A program made the translations under genes and the position numbers. From the NCBI RefSeq assembly GCF_029168945.1, contig NC_083603.1, forward strand, positions 33,701,396 through 33,765,395: a DNA stretch of 64,000 bases. The letters are read 5' to 3'. The notes below the pieces were generated by a model. It was not told the origin of the DNA. It was given only the letters and a program-made list of their open reading frames with translations, and ran no database searches. Each line of letters opens with the position of its first letter. Position 1 is the first letter of the stretch. The stretch is from Cannabis sativa. Taxonomy: Eukaryota; Streptophyta; Magnoliopsida; Rosales; Cannabaceae. Shown in pieces: positions 1-10,788 of the stretch.

Positions 1-480
1 AACTAATCATCAATATGCAAATCGAAAGTTCTGGGGAGGTAAGTTTGGATATAATTCAAAAATCAATTTAATGATCTTTGAACTGCATATCTACTAACTA
101 TTTCTCCAGCCCTATCAGTTCGCAAGATCTTTAACCACTTACCTTAATGGTGTTCCACCATTGCTAGAAATCAGAAATTTTTCAAACATTTCAAATTTCT
201 TTGCATAAGGTATAATCTAGAGTGATTGTTTTAAGAATACAATGAAAAACTCATATCCACCCCTGAATGTACATCCATCTACGAATGAGATGAATTACTT
301 TCAGTGGATATAGGCATATTAACTCTTTGCAGAGATTGATCTTGTCAAAACCACTATGAACAATATACAAATGCCATAGATTAATAAAAAATTTGGTTGT
401 GTCTATTGATGACTTAGGTTTAGTTACATCAAAGAGTTCTTAGAATAGTGCAAGTGGATCCTGGTCACAAAATACTAAAC
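1..480 (-). pseudogene. Element A: remnant of copia pre-integrase/integrase region
   Basis: This stretch has no long open frame, but it can be followed base by base against the integrase-proximal part of elements B and E (near 5580-6060 and 59340-59900). Shared stretches include the antisense of the 'ELRTD'-type region at about 110-130 and the pre-integrase region at about 360-430. Many small indels and substitutions make it older than B or E. After about 480 the similarity stops and a PBS remnant follows at once, so gag, protease and the whole leader are deleted. The rest of pol lies left of the window. Assignment rests on similarity within the window and is fairly safe; the exact boundaries are not. 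Confidence 0.7.
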
Positions 481-533
481 TCATATTCCATACAGTTTGA
501 ATCCATTGATAGAAAATGGTTATTAAACAGTTT

Positions 534-542
534 GAGGCCAGT
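534..542 (-). other. Element A: degenerate primer binding site
   Basis: The bases just before the LTR match the LTR-proximal half of the site found intact in B, C2, C3 and E (sense TGGCCTCA...). The distal half (AGAGCCATGG) is lost to the internal deletion of A. Confidence 0.6.
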
Positions 543-1661
543 TGTTGGATATATTTTACCAGGATCTAGATTTACTAACAAGTATGTTTCATTAACATCC
601 TAATATGAATTCTAAAACAATGAAATAAACACATATAAAGTTTAGGAAACCTTACATTGGGTGCAGCGGAATATAATGACTCCTTCCGTTCAGATATCTA
701 GCCCTTGATTCCTTTCTGTAGCAGAGCATTATCAATATATGAACCTGGATCTCTTTCTCTCCTTCCTTTGATGCTTATTCTCCTTCTTATTGGTTGATTT
801 TCCACAGTCTTACACACTATGATTGAGATACAACTTGATGTGTGTGGGCACTCACTCATTCACTCAAGGATTTCGAAATTTAGAGAAGAAAAGAGAAGGG
901 AAGAGGTTCGGCCTATAGAGAAAAGATAGATGCTCAGTTTTCATCTGACAGAAGTTCAAGTGTGAATGAGAGCCATCACTATCTATTTATAGGTAACCAC
1001 CTAGGTTTAGGTAAGAACTATTTGGCATTAAAATAATGAAAAAATAAATGATAAAACCCATAAAGTGTGGCCGGCCATGGGCTTGGATAATGGGTCTCAC
1101 TTATGCAATTTTGCTGTTTTATCGTTCCTGCATCTGATTTTCTCAAAAATGCCAATTCTCAAATTCAACCATTTAAATGCCAATTCTAATTATTTAATAA
1201 ATAAAATTAATTATTAAATAATATTGTCATTAAATATATTTATTAATTAGACATATAAAGTCTCTTAATTAATAAATAAACCTAGAATCTCTTTTCTTTA
1301 CAATTTCGCCCTTGCTTAGTGAAAATTCACAAAGTAGACATAGTCTAACTTTAGAATTATAATTGATTAATCAAAATCAATTAACTGAGTCTTACAAGCA
1401 GTATGGTCTCAACTAGTATGGGGACCATGGGTCTATAAATCCGAGCTTCCAATAAGCAGATAAAGAATTAACTGAGTCTTCGTTGAATCCACGCATAGAA
1501 CTTAGAATTGCACTCTCAGTATATAGAACGCTCTATATGTTCCACGATATAGACACGTCATTAGTTATCCATTGTTATAACCCTAATGTGATCAATGATC
1601 CTCTCTATAGATGATTTACAATGTAAAGGGATTAAATTACCGTAACACCCTACAATATATT
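543..1661 (-). repeat. Element A 5' LTR, first piece
   Basis: Starts TGTTGGATAT, the plus-strand view of a family-1 LTR end. It keeps the TATA box (984-991 on plus, TATAAATA in sense) and the U3 block with the GGCCGGCCATGG-type motif. It is interrupted after 1661, where the LTR of element B begins. The last five bases, 1657-1661 (ATATT), match the right-hand duplication GTATT at 9937-9941 with one substitution. Confidence 0.85.
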
Positions 1662-3305
1662 TATTGGAAATTATTTTACAAGGATCTTAGATCTACTCAC
1701 AAGTATGTTGATTAACACCACAAATATGAACTTATAAAACAATTATAAAATAAACACATATAAAGTATGAGAAACCTTACATTAGGTGCAGCGGAATATT
1801 ATGTCTCCTTCTGTTCAGTTCTCTAACCCTTGTATCCTTTCTGTCGAAGAGTATTATCAAGATCTGAACCTGGATCTCTTTCTCTCCTTCTTTAGTGCTG
1901 AAACTCCTTCTTGTTGAAAATCTTTCTTCACGATCTTCCTCACTATGATTGAGGTATCACTTGCTGTGTGTGGGCACTACTCTAACACTAAGTGGTTCGA
2001 AATTTTGAATGAAGAAGAGAGAGAAGAAGGTGGCGGCTAGGTATAGAGAGAGAAGCCTCAGGTTTTTCTCTAAAGAAAATCAGAAGTAAAAGTGTAAATT
2101 TCCTGAAGCCTTCACTATCTATTTATAGCATTCCACTAGGGTTAGGTTTGAATTATTTGACATTAAAATAATGAAAATATCAGATGATAAAGTCTATAAA
2201 AGTGGTCGGCCATGGCTATGTGGATTTGGGCCTCACTTTTTGCAATTTTGCAGTTTTACCATTTCTGCATCTCATTTTCTCAAAAACGCCAATTTTCAAA
2301 TTCAACCATTTAAATACCAATTCTAACTATTTAATAACTATAAATAATTATTAAATAATATTGTCATTTATCATATTTATTAATTTAACCATACAAAGTA
2401 TCATAATTAACAAATATGCCCTAAAAACTCTTTCTTTACTATTTCGCCCTTACTTAGTGAAAAATTCACAAATAGACATAGTCTAATTTGAGAATTATAA
2501 TTGATTAATCAAAACCAATTAGATTATTGTTACACCCTACAATGTATTTAATCCTTAAAACACTTAACCCCGTATAAATGATATTTCAGCTATGTGAAAT
2601 GAGTACTCCACCATTTATTTTTGTTTGGTCAAGCTCGAAGGAGATCATCCTTGAAGGAGATCATCCTTTACTTACTATTCCCTAGATAGAAGCTATAGAT
2701 TCCATGTTTATGTTAGCGCTCCCACTCAATTGCACTACCGTGTTCCCAAAATGTACGTATCACCCTGACCCAAAAGTAGGCTTAACTAACAAATCAAAGA
2801 ACACGAATAACACTCTTTAGATTGAGCCGAATCATAACAGGATTTAGATCATTTGATCTAGGATCAACTAGGCGATATTGACTTGAATAGATATTACGGT
2901 AAGTTTGATAAATCTATGTCAAAGTTCAATATCGGTCCCTTTCGATGCATACTCCACGCACCCAACCTGAGCTTTACTTTAACCAATGCTTTGGAAAGAA
3001 CATAGATGTTCTCCAAATGCAAGTAAACTCTGTTGTAGATTATCATATCAGTAAAACCCTGTGTCTGATAAATCTAGGAATCTTTATTCACATAGTCATG
3101 TTTACTTTCCAATGTGTTGATAACACAAACAGGATCAAGTATGTGAAAAGGGTTTCAGATGAATTTACAAATCAAATAGACAAGCAATTGATAACATGAA
3201 CCAAAACATACTTAAATGAATGAAAAATACTTCTGTTTCTTTATTGATGTTGAATAAAATGGATTGCATTGAAATGGAGTTTTATTTAGGGCATAAAACC
3301 CAACA
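1662..3305 (-). repeat. Element B 3' LTR
   Basis: The LTR runs from TATTGG (TGTTGG mutated in its second base) to CCAACA. It is about 210 bp shorter than the 5' LTR because a segment corresponding to about 8938-9170 was lost near 2522, between copies of the short direct repeat ATTA. It also carries a local duplication of an 18-base segment at about 2636-2666. TATA box at 2120-2127 (plus coordinates). Confidence 0.9.
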
Positions 3306-3320
3306 AACTCCCACTTGCAC
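3306..3320 (-). other. Element B polypurine tract
   Basis: Read on minus this is GTGCAAGTGGGAGTT, directly upstream of the 3' LTR (TGTTGGGTTTT). It is the expected plus-strand priming site of an LTR retrotransposon. The same sequence sits at the same place in C2 (21920) and E (57050). Confidence 0.85.
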
Positions 3321-3334
3321 TAATATAAAACTAA

Positions 3335-5503
3335 TCAGTACATATCAATTAATCCTAAATTTTGATGATGCTTTTCAAATGAAGTCACGGCTAAGACTTT
3401 GGTGAATGGATCAGCTAAGTTGTCTTCTGTGTCCACTTTCTCAACCAGTTGATCCCCTCTTGCTACATATTCTTTGATGATGTGATACTTTCTTCCTATG
3501 TATTTGCTTCTCTTGTGGCTTCGAGGTTCCTTACTGTTAGCTATTGCTCCATTATTATCACAAAGTAGGACCACAGGCTTTTCCATTCCAGGAACGACAC
3601 CAATACTGGTGAAGAACTTTCTTAGCTAGACAAGCTCTTTCGCAGCTTCTGCTGTAGCTATGTATTCTGCTTCCATTGTCGAGTCTGATATAGTCGTTTG
3701 TTTAGCACTTCTCCAAACCACTGCTCCACCCCCAAGAGTAAACACCATCCCAGATGTAGATTTCTTGTCTTCAAGAGATGCCTGGAAATCTGAATCAGTA
3801 TAGCCTATGGGATTTAAAGCACCACCCTTGAAGACTAACACAAGATTCCTTATACTCTTTAAGTATTTCAGAATATACTTAACTGCATTCCAATGTTCCG
3901 GTCCTAGATTTGACTGATACCTGCTCACGATTCCAACTGCATAGCAGATGTCAGGTCTAGTGCATAACATTGCATACATTAGACTTCCAACTGCAGAAGC
4001 ATAGGGAACTTTTGCCATGTCCTCTATCTCTTCAGGATCAGTAGGAGACTGTTCCTTAGATAGACGGATACCATATCTAGAAGGCATATTCGCCCCATTG
4101 GTGTTGTTCATGGAGAATCGCTCTAAAACTTTGTCAATATAGGTTGTTTGAGAGAGAGCAAGAGATCTGTTCTTCCGGTTTCTGATAATCTGAATACCAA
4201 GAACATAGGCTGCTTCACCCAAATCTTTCATATCGAATTGAGTGTTAAGCCATTCCTTGATGTTAGTCATTTTCTTGATATTGTTTCCAATAATCAAAAT
4301 GTCGTCAACATAAAGGACCAGGAATACTACTACTTGGTCTTCCTTGAGTTGGTAAACACAAGGTTCATCTTCATTCTGAAGAAAGCCGTAGGTCTTGATG
4401 ATTTTATCAAACCTTTTTTTCCATGAGCGAGAAGCTTGCTTTAGTCCATAGATAGACTTATTTAATTTGCAAACTTTCTTTTCCTGCCCTGGAAGAACAT
4501 AGCCTTCTAGTTTCTCCATATAGATGGTTTCTTCAAGTACCCCATTAAGGAAGGCAGTATTGACATCCATTTGCCAGATTTCATAATCGAAAGCAACAGC
4601 TATGGAGAGAAGAATTCGGATGGATTTGAGCATGGAAACAGGACTAAAAGTTTCCTCATAGTCCACACCTTCTCTTTGGGTATAACCCTTGGCAACAAGT
4701 CTAGCTTTAAAAGTTTCGACTTCGCCTCCAGCGCCTCTTTTCTTCTTGTAAACCCACTTACATCCGATTGGATGATATTCATCAGGCGCGTTTACATATT
4801 CCCAGACTTTGTTCTTTTTCATGGAATCCATTTCTGAATCCATGCTGACTGACCATCGTTTCCGTTGCGGACTAGCAATTGCCTGTTTATAGGTTAATGG
4901 GTCGTCTTCAATACCGTCACCAACGACCATATTGATTTCACCATCCAAGCCATAACGAGCTGGTTTTGTTGAAACCCTCCCACTACGACGAGGAGCGGTG
5001 ATCTTATGAACAGGAACTTTGGTAGTAGTTTTCTCAGTAGGTTCGACTGAGGTAGTGGGATTGTCCTCTTCTTGAGTGGAAGAGGACGAAATATTGGAAG
5101 GAGTTATATCTGAAAGCATTTCCTCTAAAACAACTTTACTTTTCGGTTTGTTGTCTTTAATATAGTTTTCTTCAAGAAAAGTAGAATTTGTAGAAACAAA
5201 TACTTTGTTATCCTTGTGACTATAAAACAGTCCACCCCTAGTCTCTTTAGAATTTCTGACAAACATGCACACTTCAGTTCGTGATTCAAGTTTGCCTTCT
5301 TTCTTTCTCAAGACATGAGCAGGGCACCCCCAAATTCTGTAGTGGCGTAAACTAGGTGTACGACCATTCCATAGTTCGAAGGGTGTCTTAGGGACTGCTT
5401 TAGATGGAACAACATTTAAAATATCATTTACCATCTGTATAGCATATCCCCAGAAGGACGTAGACAGAGTTGAATAACTCAGCATAGACCTAACCATTTC
5501 CAA
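3335..5503 (-). pseudogene. Element B pol: integrase C-terminal part, reverse transcriptase and RNase H
   Basis: A 625-residue open frame (5503-3626) is followed in the same frame by an 83-residue one (3586-3335). A single TAG where other copies have the Trp codon of 'KELVWLRKF' separates them. Order: end of the integrase core with the copia 'SFWGYA' and 'WGCPAHVL' motifs, a Ser/Thr-rich linker, the RT domain starting near 'WVYKKKRG', RT motif 'QMDVNTAFLNG', the catalytic 'YVDDIL' box, and RNase H with 'STMEAEYIA' and 'CDNNGAIA'. Length and order fit Ty1/copia pol. Apart from the amber codon this segment is intact, so decay is recent. Confidence 0.93.
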
Positions 5504-6233
5504 AAGAGTGCGATTTCTTCTTTCTGCAACTCCATTTTGTTGTGGAGTGCCTGGGGCAGTGTATTGGGATTCAATTCCAAGTTCAATTTAATGATCTTTG
5601 AACTAGATATCCATATATTCTCCACCTCTATCAGTTCGCAAGATCTTTAATGTTTTACCTAATTGGTTTTGAGCCAAAGCATGAAATTCTTGAAACTTTT
5701 CAAACGTTTCAAATTTCTTTTGCATTAGGCAAAGAAAACTATATCTAGAGTAATCGTCAATGAAAGTGACAAAATACTCATAACCACCTCGGGCTTTTAC
5801 ATTCAGAGTCCGCAAACATCAGAATGCACTAACCCTAGGGGGTGTTTGGCACGCTCTCCCTTTGCAGAGAAAGAACGTTTGGTCATTTTTCCTTCTAGGC
5901 AGGACTCGCATACTGGAAATTCACCTAAGACGACATTTTTCAATGGACCGTCTTTGGTTAGCCTATTGAGTCTTCAAAGCCTATATGACCTACACGTAAA
6001 TGCCATAGATAAGTTTGATCATCATTATCAATCTCTTTTCTTTTGAGGTTTCTAGGTTTAGCTACATTGAAAAGTTCACTGTCTAGTGAAATTTGTGTAT
6101 TTGGTATTAAAACATAAAGCCCTTGTTCCATGGAAGCAACACATATTTGAAATCCATTACGAGAAATTGAACAATAAGAACTCAAAAAATTCAATATATA
6201 AGATTGTGTTTGCAAACATGAGACACTAATCAA
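5504..6233 (-). pseudogene. Element B pol: GAG-pre-integrase and integrase core, broken
   Basis: Two open pieces (6233-5958 and 5815-5603) carry the pre-integrase segment ('YLWHLRVGHIGF') and the integrase core. Core motifs are 'FIDDYSRY' with the first catalytic Asp and 'LRTDRGGEYM' with the second Asp. Further core sequence with 'TPQQNGVAERRNRT' continues toward 5504. The pieces lie in different frames, separated by small indels around 5820-5960 and a stop near 5590. The copy in E (59979-59275) is open through the same region, which confirms that the breaks here are mutations. Confidence 0.88.
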
Positions 6234-6930
6234 GTTTCTATTAAAGTTTGGAATAAATAAACATTTTCTAAAATTAAAAATCTTTGTTGAAACTTGATGC
6301 GGCCTTTTCGTCTAGCTTTGACCGACACTAACTCGCCATTACCAACTTTAAGCTTTAACTCTTCTGGAAGCAGATTTTCCCAAGTTTCAAGCAGCTGCAG
6401 TGAAGAACATACATTGTTAGTAGACCTAGAATCAACAATCCAAGTGGATTTGTCGTTCTCTAAAACACATGATTCAAAGACAAAAGCATTACCTTCGTTT
6501 GAATTGTTTAGAAGCCGGGGACATCGTCCTTCTTGATGTCCCTTTTCATTACAATTCGAACATAGAAGATTATGTCTGATAATTGTACTTGAAGAAGCAG
6601 CTTTGCTAGAGCCTTCATGCTTAATCCTTTTCCTCTGATTAAGATTTGCAAACCCAGGGGGTCCCATTGCAATCAGATTCCGTTCATGCGCCCGTAATTC
6701 TGCTTCGAGCTTGTCCATGTCGGAGGAGTTGAAATTGTTGATCATGTAAGAAACAACAAATTCATTGTACCCATTGTTCTCTTGATAAATCAATTCCTAG
6801 TAGATTTGCCTTTTGAAACTTCAGATTCATCATCAACATGTGCGAGTTTATGCAACTACCAGGATGCATTTTCACAATATAGAGTTCTTTTGCTAAGATA
6901 TTAACTAGTAGTGGTTGGGGTGAGGGTTAT
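6234..6930 (-). pseudogene. Element B gag C-terminal part, zinc knuckle and protease start
   Basis: The open frame 6793-6230 has a gag helical segment ('MDKLEAELRAHERNL'), then a CX2CX4HX4C zinc knuckle (CSNCNEKGHQEGRC). After it comes the protease active-site region 'WIVDSRSTNNVC', where the usual Asp-Ser-Gly is Asp-Ser-Arg. Upstream (6793-6930) gag continues in another frame to a region with the expected initiator ATG, but about 130 codons of the N-terminal gag domain are missing compared with C2. The junction near 6893-6910 matches the one in element E, so the deletion was inherited. Confidence 0.85.
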
Positions 6931-8060
6931 TCATATTGGCACTACAACACATCAATAAAACAAAAGTAAGGTTTTGGTTCATAAATTCATACACATATTC
7001 AGAAAATAACAAATAATCACATATGTTATACAAAATACTAAATCTAACATAGTTTGTTCTCCAAGGTTTTCAACAAACTGATACAGTGTCCCGTTTAGGC
7101 GAGAGTCAAAGCATCATCTATTGAATAGAGTTGTCAACTCATCTAAAATGATAATCATTCTAGCAACCTTTTATTCGATCAAGATTGGAATTCAGCGTTG
7201 TCCCGTGTAGGCGAGAGTCAAGGCGATTCTATCTTATGAGCTTCCACCATTGTTTCATATTTTGTAAGTCAAATATAGTCGCCACCATGAGGGTGATCCA
7301 TACCATATAAAACACTTACAAAGCTACTTATCTTTCGAGATTAAACGGTGCTAACTTGCTAATGAACGTTCCTCCATTAGGGAGGATTACTCACTAAAAC
7401 AAAAGCTATGTAAAACCAACAATGGAGATCGAATGTCTCTTGATTAAATCTCATTATTTTAAAATATGTATTTTATTCCGTATTATAATAATGAAAAATT
7501 ACAAATTAAAGTTGGTTTTGAAAAAAAAAATTATATTAAAAATATCCAACTTTAATTAAATTTCAATTATTATTTAAATTCAAAAATGAATTCGAAATAG
7601 AATGAATTTGAAAAAATATCTAGTTTAAGTTGTTTAGAAGAATCTAAAAAATCAACTTAAATATCTTTCAAATTAGATTTAATTAAATGTAAAATTAAGT
7701 TGTAACCACTTAACTTGAAAATATTCCATTTTAAGTTAATATTTGAAAAAATATCAACTTAAAAAATACCTAAAGAATCTTAATAACCAATTCCTAAAAT
7801 TCCTCAACTAAATTTTGAAATTTGAAATTCAAAAGATATTCATATTTAAATTAAATCAAAATTGGGTCTATAAAAAAGTAAATTGCTTAATGTTTTCCAT
7901 ACTATCGAATAAAAATAATTTCAGAAACAGATATTCAATTATTTTTCATGAAAATTCACAAACATCAATCAATCATCATACAACACTCAAAACAACATGA
8001 TACCATCCAAAACACAAACAAATCATTTTAAGTCCAAATTTGTTGCAAGCAAATCAATTA
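6931..8060 (-). other. Element B untranslated leader between PBS and gag
   Basis: About 1.1 kb of AT-rich, non-coding sequence. It holds two copies of a 27-28-base box (7086-7112 and 7197-7224; core CCCGTTTAGGCGAGAG, one base different in the second) about 110 bp apart. It also has a short CCTCC/GGAGG hairpin at 7369-7383. Both boxes recur in C2 and E. Relative to E, the middle of the leader (about 1.6 kb with the GC-rich hairpins) is deleted near 7842-7858. Confidence 0.75.
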
Positions 8061-8077
8061 CCATGGCTCTGAGGCCA
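8061..8077 (-). other. Element B primer binding site (initiator-Met tRNA type)
   Basis: Read on minus: TGGCCTCAGAGCCATGG, two bases inside the end of the 5' LTR. The canonical plant initiator-Met complement begins TGGTATCAGAGCC, so positions 4-5 differ (CC for TA). The variant is identical in B, C2, C3 and E, so it is a family trait rather than decay. Confidence 0.8.
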
Positions 8078-8079
8078 GT

Positions 8080-9936
8080 TGTTGGAAATTATTTTACCAA
8101 GATCTTAGATCTACTCACAAGTATGTTGATTAACACCCTAAATATGAACTTCTAAAACGATTATAAAATAAACACATATAAAGTATGAGAAACCTTACAT
8201 TGGGTGCAGCGGAATATTATGTCTCCTTCCGTTCAGATCTCTAACCCTTGTATCCTTTCTGTCGCAGAGTATTATCAAGAACTGAACCTGGATCTCTTTC
8301 TCTCCTTCTTTAGTGTTGAAACTCCTTCTTGTTGAATATCTTTCTTCACGATCTTCCTCACTATGATTGAGGTATCACTTGCTGTGTGTGGGCACTACTC
8401 TAACACTAGGTGGTTCGAAATTTTGAATGAAGAAGAGAGAGAAGAAGGTGGCGGCTAGGTATAGAGAGAGAAGGCTCAGGTTTTTCTCTGAAGAAAATCA
8501 GAAGTAAAAGTGTAAATTTCCTGAAGCCTTCACTATCTATTTATAGCATTCCACTAGGGTTAGGTTTGAATTATTTGGCATTAAAATAATGAAAATATCA
8601 GATGATAAAGTCTATAAAAGTGGTCGGCCATGGCTATGTGGATTTGGGCCTCACTTTTTGTAATTTTGCAATTTTATCATTTCTGCATCTCATTTTCTCA
8701 AAAACGCCAATTTTCAAATTCAACCATTTAAATGCCAATTATAACTATTTAATAACTATAAATAATTATTAAATAATATTTTCATTTATCATATTTATTA
8801 ATTGAAGCATACAAAGTATCATAATTAACAAATATGCCATAAAAACTCTTTCTTTACAATTTCGCCCATACTTAGTGAAAAATTCACAAATAGACATAAT
8901 TTAATTTGAGAATTATAATTGATTAATCAAAACCAATTAAATGAGTCTTACAAGCAATATTATCTCAACTAGTGGGGGGACCATGGGTCTATATAACCAG
9001 CTTCCAATAAGCTTCCAATCCATGCATAGAACTTAGAATTGCACTCTCAGTATATAGAACGCTCTATATGTTCCACCATATAGACCCGTCATTAGTTATC
9101 CATTGTTATAATCCTAATTTGATCAATGATCCTCTATATGAATGATCTACACTGTAAAGGGATTAGATTACCGTTACACAATACAATGTATTTAATCCTT
9201 AAAACACTTAACCCCGTATAAATGATATTTCAGCTATGCGAAATGAGTACTCCACCGTTTATTTTTGTTTGGTCAAGCTCGAAGGAGATCATCCTTTACT
9301 TACTATTCCTCAGATAGAAGCTATAGATTCCATGTTTATGCTAGCGCTCCCACTCAATTGCACTACCGTGTTCCCAAAATGTACGTATCACCCTGACCCA
9401 AAAGTAGGCTTAACTAACAAATCAAAGAACACGAATAACACTCTTGAGATTGAGCCTAATCATAACAGGATTAAGATCATTTGATCTAGGATCAACTAGG
9501 CGATATTGACTTGAATAGATATTACGGTAAGTTTGATAAATCTATGTCAAAGTTCAATATCGGTCCTTTCTGATGCATACTCCACGCACCCAACGTGAGC
9601 TTTACTTTAACCAATGCTCTGGAAAGAACATAGCATTTCTCCAAATGCAAGTAAACTCTGTTGTAGATTATCATATCAGTAAAACCCTGTGTGTGATAAA
9701 TCTTGGAATCTTTATTCACATAGTCATGTTTACTTTCCAATGTGTTGACAACACAATAAACAGGATCAAGTATGTGAAAAGGGTTTTAGATGAATTTATA
9801 AATCAAATAGACAAGCAATTGATAACATGAACCAAAACATACACAAATCAATGAAAAATACTTCTGTTTCTTTATTGATGTTGAATAAAATGGATTACAT
9901 TGAAATGGAATTTTATTTAGGGGATAAAACCCAACA
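8080..9936 (-). repeat. Element B 5' LTR
   Basis: 1857 bp, TGTTGGAAATT to CCAACA on plus. It is followed by the duplication GTATT (9937-9941) and then the remainder of the LTR of element A. It lacks about 60 bp near 9005-9020 that the solo LTR at 10789 keeps, lost between repeats of GCTTCCAAT. Confidence 0.92.
8539..8546 (-). promoter_or_regulatory. Element B LTR TATA box
   Basis: The sense strand reads CTATAAATAGATAGTG, a textbook plant TATA context, conserved in A, the B 3' LTR and the solo LTR at 10789. Transcription would start roughly 30 bases further on (toward 8510), so U3 is about 1.4 kb and R+U5 about 0.43 kb. Confidence 0.7.
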
Positions 9937-10684
9937 GTATTTTATCCTTAAAACACTTAACCCTGTATAAATGATATTTCAACTAAGTGAAATGAGATCT
10001 CCACCATTTATTTTCATTTGGTTAAGCTCGAAGGAAATCATCCTTTACTTTATATTCGGCAGATAGAAGCTATAGATTCCATATTTATGTTAGCGCTCCC
10101 ACTCAATTGCACTACCGTGTTCCCAAAATGTACGTATCACCCTGACCCAAAAGTAGGCTTAACTAACAAATCAAAGAACACGAATAACACTCTTGAGATT
10201 GAACCTAATCATATCAGGATTAAGATCATTTGATCTAGGATAACTAGGTAATATTGAATTGAATAGATATTACGGTAAATTCTAATATATCTAATCAAAG
10301 GTCAATATCGGTCCCTCCCGATGTATACTCCATACATCCGATGCTGGTAAACTTTGCCAATGTCCTGGAAAGGACATAACACTTATCCAAGGTGTAAGAA
10401 TACCTATCCCTGATTATACCATGTCAGTCTAAATCTAGTGTTCTGACAAATCAGAGAATAAACTTTCGAATATATAATTAAGATTATATTCCACTGTGTT
10501 GACAACACTATAATCATTAACAAATTTATATGTTCTGGACTTAAATAGAATTCATACATTATGTACATATAATCATGAAATAAATCATGTGAACCATGCA
10601 ACATTAAATGTTATTTCTGATCTATATTAGTAAGTAAATCTGATTATATTGAAATGAGTTTTATTTAGAGCATAAAATCCAACA
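9937..10684 (-). repeat. Element A 5' LTR, second piece (with the duplication GTATT)
   Basis: Starts with the target duplication of B (9937-9941), then continues the family-1 LTR exactly where the first piece stopped. Ends CCAACA at 10684. Confidence 0.88.
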
Positions 10685-10788
10685 CCTGTTTCATCAGTGT
10701 TTTGGATTTACACTAATGTGATAATCAGCGATGATGTGTACTTACACTTGGAGTAAGTGTTATGTTCTTTCCAGGACATTGGTAAAGT
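10685..10788 (+). repeat. LTR C1 (plus orientation), first visible piece
   Basis: Begins mid-LTR (CCTGTTTCATCAG) and matches the reverse complement of the C2 LTR around 21605-21690 and 29800-29900. It runs up to the target duplication AAAGT (10784-10788) of the inserted solo LTR. Its missing start is expected on the far side of element A, left of the window. Confidence 0.85.

Larger units (their letters stand above)
1662..9936 (-). mobile_element. Element B: family-1 Ty1/copia retrotransposon with truncated gag
   Basis: A complete element by structure: 3' LTR (1662-3305), polypurine tract, pol and gag remnants read on minus, leader, PBS (8061-8077) and 5' LTR (8080-9936). It is flanked by the 5-bp target duplication ATATT/GTATT (1657-1661 and 9937-9941) inside the LTR of element A. 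Pol is almost open, but gag lacks its N-terminal half and the protease motif is altered. It therefore looks non-autonomous at the time of insertion or soon after. The LTRs are closely similar apart from one internal deletion, which points to a fairly recent insertion. Confidence 0.92.
1..10684 (-). mobile_element. Element A: old family-1 copia retrotransposon, partial, containing element B
   Basis: Minus-strand Ty1/copia element whose 3' part lies off the left edge. Visible parts are a pol remnant (1-480), a degenerate PBS just before 543, and its 5' LTR. That LTR is split into 543-1661 and 9942-10684 by the insertion of element B, and joining the two pieces restores one continuous family-1 LTR. 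The LTR ends at 10684, and the sequence continues at 10685 in the middle of a plus-oriented family-1 LTR, as expected if A had inserted there. The left duplication of A cannot be seen. Confidence 0.75.

Noticed and set aside
2945..3199. 84-85-codon frame present in both LTRs of B (also 9573-9830)
   Set aside because: Same reasoning: antisense within U3, explained by LTR duplication.
9236..9484. Small frame (71-82 codons) recurring in family-1 LTRs (10018, 11240 on minus, 56381)
   Set aside because: It is antisense to the elements and repeated only because the LTR is repeated. Copies differ mostly by amino-acid-changing substitutions and stops, so no sign of coding selection.
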